A DNA stretch of 64,000 bases from JAGVPT01 sp035505655 (GTDB lineage: Bacteria > Bacteroidota > Ignavibacteria > UBA10030 > UBA8401). A model generated the notes under the pieces. The model did no database searches and was not told where the DNA came from. It saw nothing but the letters and a program-made list of their open reading frames with translations. The DNA lies in the NCBI GenBank assembly GCA_035505655.1, contig DATJQP010000133.1, positions 1-64,000 of the forward strand, written 5' to 3'. The position numbers were made by a program, and so were the translations under genes. Each line of letters opens with the position of its first letter. The first letter of the stretch is position 1. Of this stretch, positions 45,862 to 53,635 are shown one piece after another.

Positions 45862-47703
45862 ATGCCAATGATTCGCTCGGTCCTCATCGTCGTCGTCCTT
45901 ATACTCCTTCTCTTCCCGATCGCGGCGTATTCCTACCAGACAGCCGACTCGCTTTTCATCCGGGTCGTCGAACCGGAGAGAGACACCACGATCTGCACGG
46001 CGGCGAAGCAACGTGTCTCCGCCTGCACACTCTCCGGTGCAACAGCTTCAATCAACGGAAAGGCTACGAAGGTGTACTCCAGCGGAGCGTTCTGCGGGGC
46101 CGTCAGCGTTCCCGTCGGCACCTCGACGTTACGCCTTGTCGCCCGCGATGTGAAGGGCGATTCCTTGGTCAAAGAGTTTGTTCTGGTTCGCCCGGAGCCG
46201 CCGAAGACTTCCCAGCGGGACCCTCTCGTCATCGATACGGTAATGATGGAACCCTCCCAGGATCTGTGGTTGGGAAGGGACGATATCCTCGAGGTGAAGT
46301 TTAAGGGCAGTCCCGGATACACCGCCTCCTTCGACATCGATGGAGTCGAGTCAGGGATTCCGATGACGGAGCTCCCCGTTCCGAAGAACGGAGGTCTGGG
46401 GGGAATTTACATCGGGAGGTACAAGGTAAAGGAGGATGACGAAGCGAGGAATGTCCCGATCCGTTTCCACCTGAAGAAGAGTTTCTTCTCGAGGGAAAAG
46501 GCATTCTCGCGCGGCAAGATTTCAATCCTGCCGAAGGAACTCCCCCGCGTCGCCGAAATTGTCGGGAAACGCCCTTACCTCAACGCGGGGACCGGCACCG
46601 ACAGGCTGGGCGGCGCAAAACTCGGATACCTCCGGAGTGGAGTGCGGGTCGAAGTGACGGGGAAGACAGCCGATCAGTATCGGGTGCGGCTCGGCGACGA
46701 AATGGAAGCATGGCTCCCCGATGATTTCGCACAGCTCCTTCCTCCCGAGACACCGCATCCCCGATCCCTTGTCGGAGCGCTCGCCATATCCGGAGACGAC
46801 AAACAGGACTACGTGACGGTCGCGCTGGATCAGCGCCTTCCCTATCTGACCCAGCAGACTGTCAATCCGGCGACGATCGTCGTCGACATTTTCGGCGCCA
46901 CATCCAACACGAACTGGATCACCCACCAGCTTTCGGGGAAGGGCATCAAGAGTGTGGCGTGGAGCCAGATTGCCGCGGAGCAGTACAGGCTGACGATCAC
47001 TCTGGAGTATCAGCAACACTGGGGTTACGACGCCTCGTACGAAAACGGCTCCACGCTCAGAATCACCGTACGCAGGCCTCCGGTCATCCTCTCGATCGAC
47101 TCGGTCCTCAGTAAGATGATAATTGCGGTCGATGCGGGTCACGGGGGCGATAACGACGGAGCCCTCGGGTCAACCGGCGTGAAGGAGAAGGAGATCACCC
47201 TCATCATCGCTCAACATCTCGACTCGCTCCTCAGAACAAAGGGAGCAAACGTCATTATGACGCGAAGCGCCGACGAGTCGGTCTCGATGTCGGACCGCAC
47301 GGAGCGGGTTCTCGCATCGGGCGCACAGCTTCTGGTGAGCATTCACGCCAATTCCGTCGGTAACTCCTCCGACCCGGAGCTCTCGAGGGGAACGAGCGCA
47401 TACTATCGCCACCTCGGCTTCCAGCCCCTTGCGGCGGACGTCTACGGAAAAATGCTCGAGCTCGGGCTTGAGCCGTTCGGCGTGGTCGGAAGTTTCAATT
47501 TCACGCTCAATGCCCCGACCCAGGTGCCGAGCGTCCTCGTCGAAACGGCGTTCATCTCTAACCCCGAAGACGAAATTTTGCTCCTCAACGACGGTTTTCG
47601 TCAGAAAATCGCCGCTCAGATTGCGAAGGGACTCGAGGATTTCGTTTCCACATACGGAGAAAGAAGGAACCAATCCGCCACCTCTCCGCGGACGGGCCCT
47701 TGA
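45862..47703 (+). CDS. N-acetylmuramoyl-L-alanine amidase (Amidase_3) with AMIN-like region
   Basis: 613 residues from the ATG at 45862, at the head of an export helix (IRSVLIVVVLILLLFPIAAYS). The middle has an SH3-like segment (AEIVGKRPYLNAGTG...GDEMEAWLPDDF) and an AMIN-like segment (RLPYLTQQTVNPATIVVDIFG) that may bind cell wall. The C-terminal amidase has its zinc and catalytic residues: His in AVDAGHGGDN, Glu in GVKEKEITL, His in LVSIHANS and Glu in LVETAFISN. It cleaves the amide between N-acetylmuramate and the stem peptide in the periplasm. It is divergent from the tricorn-like gene. Confidence 0.92.
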   Translation: MPMIRSVLIVVVLILLLFPIAAYSYQTADSLFIRVVEPERDTTICTAAKQRVSACTLSGATASINGKATKVYSSGAFCGAVSVPVGTSTLRLVARDVKGDSLVKEFVLVRPEPPKTSQRDPLVIDTVMMEPSQDLWLGRDDILEVKFKGSPGYTASFDIDGVESGIPMTELPVPKNGGLGGIYIGRYKVKEDDEARNVPIRFHLKKSFFSREKAFSRGKISILPKELPRVAEIVGKRPYLNAGTGTDRLGGAKLGYLRSGVRVEVTGKTADQYRVRLGDEMEAWLPDDFAQLLPPETPHPRSLVGALAISGDDKQDYVTVALDQRLPYLTQQTVNPATIVVDIFGATSNTNWITHQLSGKGIKSVAWSQIAAEQYRLTITLEYQQHWGYDASYENGSTLRITVRRPPVILSIDSVLSKMIIAVDAGHGGDNDGALGSTGVKEKEITLIIAQHLDSLLRTKGANVIMTRSADESVSMSDRTERVLASGAQLLVSIHANSVGNSSDPELSRGTSAYYRHLGFQPLAADVYGKMLELGLEPFGVVGSFNFTLNAPTQVPSVLVETAFISNPEDEILLLNDGFRQKIAAQIAKGLEDFVSTYGERRNQSATSPRTGP

Positions 47704-47739
47704 CTTTCAGGACAATTGTCTCGATCTTTTCCACATGGT

Positions 47740-47760
47740 GGAGGGGGATGATACCCCTCC
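47740..47760 (+). promoter_or_regulatory. Hairpin with alternative pairing before the TonB_C-parvulin gene
   Basis: GGAGGGG (47740-47746) pairs with CCCCTCC (47754-47760) over a 7-base loop. A second GGAGGGG copy near 47793 could compete for the same CCCCTCC strand. It could be a weak terminator of the amidase gene or a leader structure. No T-run is present. Confidence 0.3.
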
Positions 47761-47886
47761 AGGCAGCTGGCGCAAGAAAACTCCCTATCCCGGAGGGGAT
47801 ATGGATTCGTCGCATGTATAGAATGGACCTCAGGAACCCGCAATCTGCGGGGGAATGAGGTTTTTTTGTTTCCCAGGAGGTACAGC

Positions 47887-48522
47887 ATGAAAGCGATACT
47901 GTTTTGCTCTTTCTGTGCCCTCATTGCCCTTGGCTGTGCATCAACACAACCCGTCGATATGCCTGACCGACTCCCGCATCTCGTGGAGCAGGAACCTTTC
48001 CCGCCGCTCCCGGGCGGAATCGGAGAAGGCCGGTTGGTCTTCGACCTGAAACTGCAGATCGCCGAGAACGGGACAGTAATGAAAGGTGAAATTCTCAACC
48101 CTAGCGGTGACTCCGCATGGGACGCAGCAGCCCTGACAAAGATCAAGAATTGGGTTTTCACCCCCGCGATGCAGAATGGAAAGCCACTATCGATGTGGAT
48201 CAACATAGCGGCGAAGGTCAAGTACGAGGAACCGATGTACATGACCCTCGCGGAAATCGTCTGCGCGACTCCTGAGGTGGCCGATTCCGTCTACACCCTG
48301 ATCAGCGGCGGAAAGGACTTTGGGGTAATGGCCTCCACATTCTCAGTCTCCGCTTCGAAAGATAAAGGGGGAAAGCTCGGAGAGATCGATATCTGTCGTT
48401 ATCGTGACGACGTAAGGAAGACTCTCTCCAGCTTGAGCGAGGACGAAGTCACCCGGCCCCTCACTGTCGGCGAAAAGTACGTCATTTTTAAGCGGCTACC
48501 GTCAGAGATCAGATTCCAATAG
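47887..48522 (+). CDS. Lipoprotein fusing a TonB C-terminal domain to a parvulin-like domain
   Basis: 211 residues from the ATG at 47887, behind the excellent ribosome site AGGAGGT. Signal and lipobox are CALIALGC. About 50-120 forms a TonB_C-like domain (LVFDLKLQIAENGTVMKGEI, then WDAAALTKIKNWVFTPAMQNGKP). About 125-205 has the shape of a PpiC rotamase (LAEIVCATPEVADSVYTLIS, GKDFGVMASTFSVSASKDKG, GKLGEIDI, LSEDEVTRPLTVGEKYVIFK). Usual PpiC active-site positions are only partly kept (no HILV histidine), so it may be a non-catalytic chaperone. It looks monocistronic. Confidence 0.8.
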   Translation: MKAILFCSFCALIALGCASTQPVDMPDRLPHLVEQEPFPPLPGGIGEGRLVFDLKLQIAENGTVMKGEILNPSGDSAWDAAALTKIKNWVFTPAMQNGKPLSMWINIAAKVKYEEPMYMTLAEIVCATPEVADSVYTLISGGKDFGVMASTFSVSASKDKGGKLGEIDICRYRDDVRKTLSSLSEDEVTRPLTVGEKYVIFKRLPSEIRFQ

Positions 48523-48529
48523 TTGGCAG

Positions 48530-48568
48530 GCCCGCACGTGGGATTTTTCAAATCCTGGCTTTGCGGGC
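48530..48568 (+). terminator. Two-tier hairpin after the TonB_C-parvulin gene
   Basis: GCCCGCA (48530-48536) pairs with TGCGGGC (48562-48568), and inside it GGATTT (48541-48546) pairs with AAATCC (48550-48555). It starts 8 bases after the stop codon. No T-run follows, so it may act as a 3'-end stabiliser rather than a terminator. Confidence 0.45.
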
Positions 48569-48684
48569 ACGAATAGCTCGTCACTCCTGTTTCCGATGAG
48601 GAGTCGAAGTCAGTTGGCATTCCATTGACTTTTCGGCGGACACTGCATCCATTTTTCTGAAATGGCATTGATCGAAAGGAGTTC

Positions 48685-48939
48685 ATGAAGGAGAAAGAGT
48701 TTCTTGACCGAGCCGCCTTGCTCAAGGAGAAGAAGATCTTCTGCACCGAGTGCGGCACCTACCTGGAGAATTTCTGCTTTTCGAGCGATGCCGACGATGT
48801 CGAAGCCATAAAGAAATCGCTTGCTCAATGCAAGAAGAGTGGCAAGATCGCCGGCGAATTCTGTGCGAAATTGTTCATTGGAGAACCAGAAGATCTCGGT
48901 CCAATGTGGGAAAAAGGAGACGAAGAAGAACCCTTGTAG
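48685..48939 (+). CDS. Small acidic protein with CxxC motif, unrecognised
   Basis: 84 residues, starting with a good ribosome site (AAAGGAG, 6 bases before ATG). The sequence has IFCTECGTYLENFCF, that is C-x2-C plus two later Cys (in AQCKKSG and GEFCAKLF), then a very acidic end (MWEKGDEEEPL). The cysteines suggest a small zinc ribbon or redox protein. It stands alone, upstream of the redox cluster on the same strand, with 260 bp between. No family recognised. Confidence 0.7.
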   Translation: MKEKEFLDRAALLKEKKIFCTECGTYLENFCFSSDADDVEAIKKSLAQCKKSGKIAGEFCAKLFIGEPEDLGPMWEKGDEEEPL

Positions 48940-49145
48940 AGCTTTCCAACGTTGAATGTTGCATATTGCAACAATCAAGACGAGCCTGTGTTGCATAGGT
49001 TTGCATCCTTAGTTGAATGTCGACTTCGTAAACGTTGATATTTTAAACACCATCCCCGATACCGCCGATCCCGGCCCCCTCCGGAGAATTTCCTAACCTG
49101 TTGACTTGCTTCATCTTCCCCTGAAGAAGAGAACTGCCTCCTTTC

Positions 49146-49160
49146 TGGCATGATTGTTTC
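49146..49160 (+). promoter_or_regulatory. Sigma-54-like promoter before the redox cluster
   Basis: TGGCATGATTGTTTC places TGGCAT and TTTC with the spacing of -24/-12 elements (TGGCAC-N5-TTGC). GG is kept, and the -12 element has one mismatch. It ends 39 bases before the first GcvH-like ATG. An NtrC-type activator is encoded in the same cluster. Confidence 0.4.
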
Positions 49161-49199
49161 ATTGCTCTGGGCAGCGCACACAGCTAATGAGGCAGGCAT

Positions 49200-49868
49200 A
49201 TGGTAATCGCACTCTTCGTCCTGATGGTCGTCGTTCTCTTGACGGCCGAGTACTTTTCAATTTCAAGAAAGATTGAAAAGGGCGTTCTCATATCCTCACA
49301 GTCGAACGTCCCGGTCTCAACCGACGTTATCGAGCGATACTTCCACAGAGGTCACAGCTGGGCGCTTGTCCAGCCCTCAAAGGAAGTCCTCATCGGGGTC
49401 GATGATTTCGCCCAGCGTTTTATCGGGAAAGTAGATGCCGTGGAGATGCCGCAACCGGGATCTCTCATCCGCCAGGGGGATAGGCTCGTGACGATGAAAC
49501 ACGGCGACAAATCGCTTTCGCCCGCCTCGCCGCTTTCCGGCACCGTCCTGGAACTGAATCCGAAGCTCAAATCAGAACCTGGCGCGATCAACGCCTCCCC
49601 TCTCGAAAAGGGGTGGCTCATGAAGATCGCGCCTGCGGACCTCGCATCGGAGCTCAGAATGCTGCTCAAGGGAGTCATCGCCGATCGGTGGCAGGAAGCG
49701 GTGAGAGCTCATCTCCTCCACTGGTTTGCTCCCCGGGTGGGTCCGGTCATGATGGACGGGGGTTCGCTCGTGGACAATATCAGCGACGTCGTCACCGAGG
49801 GGGAATGGAACCTTCTCGTAGACGAGTTTTTCAAGTCATACGAAAGCAATACCAACGATAAACACTGA
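49200..49868 (+). CDS. Membrane-anchored GcvH-like protein 1, no lipoyl lysine
   Basis: 222 residues. An N-terminal helix (VIALFVLMVVVLLTAEYF) precedes a glycine-cleavage-H-like domain: HSWALVQPSKEVLIGVDDFA, then GKVDAVEMPQPGSLIRQGDR, then a hairpin ending SPLSGTVLELN. An ungapped alignment by eye to GcvH (ESVKAASDLYAPVSG) puts Asp of GDKS at the lipoyl-lysine site, with a Lys next to it. The C-terminal third is helical (LLKGVIADRWQEAVRAHL). It is the first gene of the redox block and is followed after 16 bp by a similar gene. I infer a non-catalytic, docking or electron-coupling role. Confidence 0.75.
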   Translation: MVIALFVLMVVVLLTAEYFSISRKIEKGVLISSQSNVPVSTDVIERYFHRGHSWALVQPSKEVLIGVDDFAQRFIGKVDAVEMPQPGSLIRQGDRLVTMKHGDKSLSPASPLSGTVLELNPKLKSEPGAINASPLEKGWLMKIAPADLASELRMLLKGVIADRWQEAVRAHLLHWFAPRVGPVMMDGGSLVDNISDVVTEGEWNLLVDEFFKSYESNTNDKH

Positions 49869-49884
49869 ATCAAGGATTACGACC

Positions 49885-50532
49885 ATGACCGTTCTTTTCT
49901 TTGTAGCGATGATTATCACGTTTCTCGCAGCCGATTACTTCGTCGAGCGGCGAAAAAAACCGGCGCTCGTCGCCTCTCCCGTGCGGAACCTCAACGATCC
50001 GCTTCGACTCCCATCGGGAGTTTTCTTCTCCCCTACCCACACGTGGCTGACCCTGTTCCCCTCCGGGAAAGTGCGGATCGGCGTCGACAATTTTGTGCTA
50101 AGGATGATGAAAAGCCCTCAGCTCATTCTTCTGAAATCGCCGGGGACAGCCGTGAAGAAGGGGGAGCCGCTTCTCCAACTTAAAGACGGCTCGCGCACCA
50201 TGACCGCCTGCTCCCCGATCGACGGTGAAGTTCTCGAACTCAACGAGCGCCCCGAGGTGTCGCACGAAGGCCTGTTCAGCGGCGGCTGGGCGTACACGAT
50301 GAGGCCGAAACGGAGCTCTGATATTACCGCGATGCTTCTCGGTGAACAGAGCCAGGCATGGATCCGAGAGGAATTCGGGCGGCTGCGCGATTTCGTCGCG
50401 GGGTTCTCGAGCCCCGGCGAGCTGGCTCCTGCCCTCATGCAGGACGGCGGAATCTCCGCGGAAGGGATCCTCGGGAGCTTCAGCGATGCGCAGGTAAAAC
50501 AATTCGAACAGCAATTCTTACGTGTGGAATAG
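49885..50532 (+). CDS. Membrane-anchored GcvH-like protein 2, no lipoyl lysine
   Basis: 215 residues with ribosome site AAGGA. It has the same plan as the preceding gene: N-terminal helix (TVLFFVAMIITFLAADYF), the block HTWLTLFPSGKVRIGVDNFV, then GTAVKKGEPLLQLKDG and CSPIDGEVLELN. The position of the GcvH lipoyl lysine is Ser (DGSRTM). It ends 16 bp before the ferredoxin ATG. The pair probably arose by duplication: both share the LELN strand end, the GG-W turn and the helical tail, although they differ at most positions. Confidence 0.75.
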   Translation: MTVLFFVAMIITFLAADYFVERRKKPALVASPVRNLNDPLRLPSGVFFSPTHTWLTLFPSGKVRIGVDNFVLRMMKSPQLILLKSPGTAVKKGEPLLQLKDGSRTMTACSPIDGEVLELNERPEVSHEGLFSGGWAYTMRPKRSSDITAMLLGEQSQAWIREEFGRLRDFVAGFSSPGELAPALMQDGGISAEGILGSFSDAQVKQFEQQFLRVE

Positions 50533-50548
50533 GAACCTGGAGAAGACG

Positions 50549-51316
50549 ATGAGCAAGGGACTCTTAATCGATGTTTCCAAATGTGTCGGGTGCCGCGAGT
50601 GCGCCCGGGCCTGCGCCGAAGTCAACGGTCTTCCGGCGGAGGATGCCGATGAACTTTCGGCGACTCACTATACCGTCGTTCAAAGCTATTTCAACGATCA
50701 GACCTTTGTACGGCGGCTCTGCATGCATTGCGAGGAGCCGACGTGCGCTTCGGTGTGCCTCGTCGGCGCGATCAAGAAGACGGACCTCGGGCCGGTCGTT
50801 TATGACGAGTCAAAATGCATCGGCTGCCGGTATTGCATGCAGGCCTGCCCGTTCGAAGTTCCCCGATACGAGTGGAGCAAGCTTTCACCCCGTATTCAAA
50901 AATGCAAAATGTGCTACGAACGTGTCAGCGCCGGCGGAAAGACCGCATGCGCAGAGGCGTGCCAGTTCGATGCTACGGTCTTCGGCGACAGGGACGACCT
51001 TATCAGGGAAGCCCAGAAGCGAATGGCGGCGAGCCCGGGAACGTACGTCGACCACATTTACGGACTGACGGAGGCAGGAGGAACTTCCGTCCTTTTCATC
51101 TCGAACATACCGTTCGAGAAACTCGGCTTCCCGATGGATCTTCCCAACACCTCGATGCCGAAGCTTTCCTGGAGGGTTCTCTCGCAGGTTCCGAAATACT
51201 CCGTTGCCGCGGGCGTTCTGCTCTTCGGTATTCATTGGATCACCGCGCGCCGCGCTGAGGTGGCAGAATTCGAGCGGGATGAAGCGCGAAAGAAACTCAT
51301 TGTTGGACGAAACTGA
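50549..51316 (+). CDS. Four-cluster ferredoxin subunit (HybA/DmsB/NrfC type) with C-terminal helix
   Basis: 255 residues from the ATG at 50549 (GGAG site). Four cysteine groups for [4Fe-4S] clusters are seen: CVGCRECARAC, CMHCEEPTCASVC, CIGCRYCMQACPFEVPRYEW and CKMCYERVSAGGKTACAEAC. Near the C-terminus a helix (SVAAGVLLFGIHWITA) anchors it. There is no twin-arginine signal, so the clusters probably face the cytosol, unlike secreted HybA. It relays electrons between a quinone-linked membrane subunit (next gene, 13 bp away) and an unidentified partner. Confidence 0.9.
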   Translation: MSKGLLIDVSKCVGCRECARACAEVNGLPAEDADELSATHYTVVQSYFNDQTFVRRLCMHCEEPTCASVCLVGAIKKTDLGPVVYDESKCIGCRYCMQACPFEVPRYEWSKLSPRIQKCKMCYERVSAGGKTACAEACQFDATVFGDRDDLIREAQKRMAASPGTYVDHIYGLTEAGGTSVLFISNIPFEKLGFPMDLPNTSMPKLSWRVLSQVPKYSVAAGVLLFGIHWITARRAEVAEFERDEARKKLIVGRN

Positions 51317-51329
51317 GAGAGAAGAGCTT

Positions 51330-52511
51330 ATGCTGAAGAACATTCGTAGACCTCATTTAACATTCTGGAATATCGTTGCCGGATTCCTTATTCTCGCCGG
51401 CCTCGTTGCAGCGATCGAACGCTTCACCATGGGTCTCGGCGCCACGACACATCTGAGCGATCACTTCCCGTGGGGATTCTGGATAGGATTCGACTTCATC
51501 GGCGTCGGTCTTGCTGCCGCGGGATTCACAATCGCCGCAACCGTCCACGTGTTCAACGTCGAACGGTTCGAGCCGATCGTGCGTCCGTCGATTCTCACTG
51601 CCTATATCGGCTATATGCTGGTGGTTCTCGTGCTCGTCGTCGACCTGGGACGCCCCCAGAACTTCTGGCACCCCCTCGTGATGTGGAACCCTCACTCGGT
51701 CATGTTCGAGATCACCTGGTGCATCATTCTCTATACCACTGTCCTGACGCTGGAGTTTGCCCCCGTCGTTCTTGAGAAGTTCCATCTTCATGCCCCGATC
51801 AGAATTCTCAGGACCATCTCTCTGCCGATCGTCGTCGCCGGGGTCATCCTTTCGACGCTCCATCAATCCTCGTTCGGCTCCCTTTATCTCGTCGTCCCCG
51901 GCCGGATGCACCCCCTGTGGTTCTCCGACATCATTCCGTTTCTCTTTTTCATCTCCTGCGTAGCCGCCGGGATCTCGATGGTGATTTTTTCATCTTTCCT
52001 TTCAGCGAGAGCCTTCAAGAGGGAAATCGATATGCCGCTCTTTACGGAGCTCGGTCGGGTTCTCGCCGTCGTCCTGGCTCTCTTCTTTACCGTGAGGATT
52101 CAGGACCTCCTGAGCCGGAATGCACTCCAGTTCGTCTTCCAGCCGACGTACCAAAGCGCGATGTTCCTTCTCGAGATAACGCTCGGCGTACTCATCCCAT
52201 TCTTCCTTCTTCTGTTCAAACGGATCAGGATGAACCGGACGGGGCTCTTTTACACATCGGCTCTCGTTATCGTCGGGTTCGTGGCGAACAGGATGAACAC
52301 GGCGGTCACGAGCATGGAGCGTTGGGGTGAGCGCACCTACTTCCCCTCATGGCAGGAGGTTGCCGTGACGGCGGGACTCGCCACGGCCGGGTTCGTCGCC
52401 TTCTATTATGTGGCAAAGTACTTCCCCGTGTTCACTCTCAAGCACGATCACGCGCCTGCGAACGCCGCGGAGCGCGAGATCGCCGAAGAATTATCGCTCG
52501 TCGCAAAGTGA
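51330..52511 (+). CDS. NrfD/HybB-family membrane subunit
   Basis: 393 residues from the ATG at 51330. About ten hydrophobic helices are spread over the length (FWNIVAGFLILAGLVAAIERF, FWIGFDFIGVGLAAAGFTIA and so on), with the HybB-like FPWGFWIGFDF, RPQNFWHPLVMWNPHSVMFE and STLHQSSFGSLYL motifs. In this family such loops take part in menaquinone binding at the periplasmic side. The protein transfers electrons between quinone and the ferredoxin encoded just before it. No catalytic subunit (hydrogenase, reductase or multiheme cytochrome) is encoded nearby. Confidence 0.93.
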   Translation: MLKNIRRPHLTFWNIVAGFLILAGLVAAIERFTMGLGATTHLSDHFPWGFWIGFDFIGVGLAAAGFTIAATVHVFNVERFEPIVRPSILTAYIGYMLVVLVLVVDLGRPQNFWHPLVMWNPHSVMFEITWCIILYTTVLTLEFAPVVLEKFHLHAPIRILRTISLPIVVAGVILSTLHQSSFGSLYLVVPGRMHPLWFSDIIPFLFFISCVAAGISMVIFSSFLSARAFKREIDMPLFTELGRVLAVVLALFFTVRIQDLLSRNALQFVFQPTYQSAMFLLEITLGVLIPFFLLLFKRIRMNRTGLFYTSALVIVGFVANRMNTAVTSMERWGERTYFPSWQEVAVTAGLATAGFVAFYYVAKYFPVFTLKHDHAPANAAEREIAEELSLVAK

Positions 52512-52572
52512 CACCGGGTTACGCCGCCCCGGCTCGCTCCGCTCCGGCACGATGTCGAATGATGAGGCACCA

Positions 52573-53400
52573 ATGAAGACACACGGCTCCTCCGGCACCC
52601 GGTCCGATGACCGGAACAGAAATTGCGTTTGGATGGAGGCGGGAATGATCGCATACAAAGAGTGCGATATGGAGTTCGACTGCGACTCATGCTCGCTCGA
52701 CGACGTCATGCGCCGTCAGAGCGCGGTCGCCGACGAACCCCCTCTTTCGGCCCTCCATTCCCCCGCCCCGCCGACCGGAGGGGCTTCGGAGGAGACTCCG
52801 TCGCAGAGATTCGACCGTCAGCTTGAGGAGTTCTTTCAACCCCTCTCCACCGTCCAGATCCCCGACGATCGCCTCTATCACCGGTGCCATATGTGGGTGA
52901 AGGGAGAGAGTGCAAGGACAAGCACGATCGGCATCGACCACATCGGCGCCTATTTTCTGCAGCCGGTCGTGAGCGTCGTTCTTCCGCAAACGCCGGCAAA
53001 GATGGAGCCGAAATCGCCCTGCGCCTGGCTCGTTCTTCGCGAAGGAACCATCGCGCTCCGATCGGCGGTGCGCGGAGTTGCCACTCAGTCAAACGCCATT
53101 CTCGTCGATCGCCCCTATCTCCTGCTCGACGACCCATACGATTCAGGATGGATCCTGAGAGTCGAGCGCGGGGGTGAGAAGAAAAGAGAAAACGACCTCA
53201 TCACCGCGGAGGAATTCTCCCCGATTTATCTAAAGGAGATCGGCGTGCTGAAGGATAGATTCGCCGCTTCGTTCCGGCGAGGGCAGCCACATATCGGCTC
53301 CACCCTCCTCGACGGAGGTGAACCGGTGCAGAGTATTCAGGAAGTATTGGGCAAGAAAAAGTATTTCGAGTTGATAGGCAGAGTCTTTGCCGCGACTTAG
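52573..53400 (+). CDS. Cys-rich GcvH-like protein 3, no lipoyl lysine
   Basis: 275 residues from the ATG at 52573, with GAGG 5-8 bases before it; an ATG at 52552 is possible. The N-terminal part has a cysteine motif C-x-W-M-x2-G-x4-Y-x2-C-x5-C-x2-C (NCVWMEAGMIAYKECDMEF, then DCDSCSLDDVM), likely binding a metal or cluster. A GcvH-like domain follows from about residue 105 (YHRCHMWVKGESARTSTIGI, then the PVVSVVLPQTP strand and AWLVLREGTIALRS). The lipoyl position is occupied by Glu. There is no membrane helix. The cysteine block is absent from the other two GcvH-like genes in the cluster. Confidence 0.75.
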   Translation: MKTHGSSGTRSDDRNRNCVWMEAGMIAYKECDMEFDCDSCSLDDVMRRQSAVADEPPLSALHSPAPPTGGASEETPSQRFDRQLEEFFQPLSTVQIPDDRLYHRCHMWVKGESARTSTIGIDHIGAYFLQPVVSVVLPQTPAKMEPKSPCAWLVLREGTIALRSAVRGVATQSNAILVDRPYLLLDDPYDSGWILRVERGGEKKRENDLITAEEFSPIYLKEIGVLKDRFAASFRRGQPHIGSTLLDGGEPVQSIQEVLGKKKYFELIGRVFAAT

Positions 53401-53597
53401 CCTATTGATGTCTCCTCCTCGTCGGCATGAGAATCGTGACGTTCCCCAAGGCGCGGAAAACCTCGCCGGGAAGCCCTCCTTTCAAACCCCTCGTGTTATT
53501 TAGAAAATTCCACTTCCCTTTCGCATTTTTAAGCATTTGTAGGCCGGAATATCCAACTTTGACCGGACTTTTTGCCTCGTTTCCCAAGGATTGGAAA

Positions 53598-53612
53598 TGG
53601 CACGGTAGTTGA
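53598..53612 (+). promoter_or_regulatory. Sigma-54-like promoter before the heme sensor kinase
   Basis: TGGCACGGTAGTTGA is exact for the -24 half (TGGCAC) with correct spacing to TTGA (TTGC expected). It ends 23 bases before the kinase ATG, in a 235-bp gap after the third GcvH-like gene. Confidence 0.5.
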
Positions 53613-53635
53613 CGCTACCCCAGTCGGAGTAAAGG

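Noticed and set aside
47700..47886. Riboswitch before the TonB_C-parvulin gene.
   Set aside because: The hairpins do not match any riboswitch consensus I can recall; only the alternative pairing is reported.
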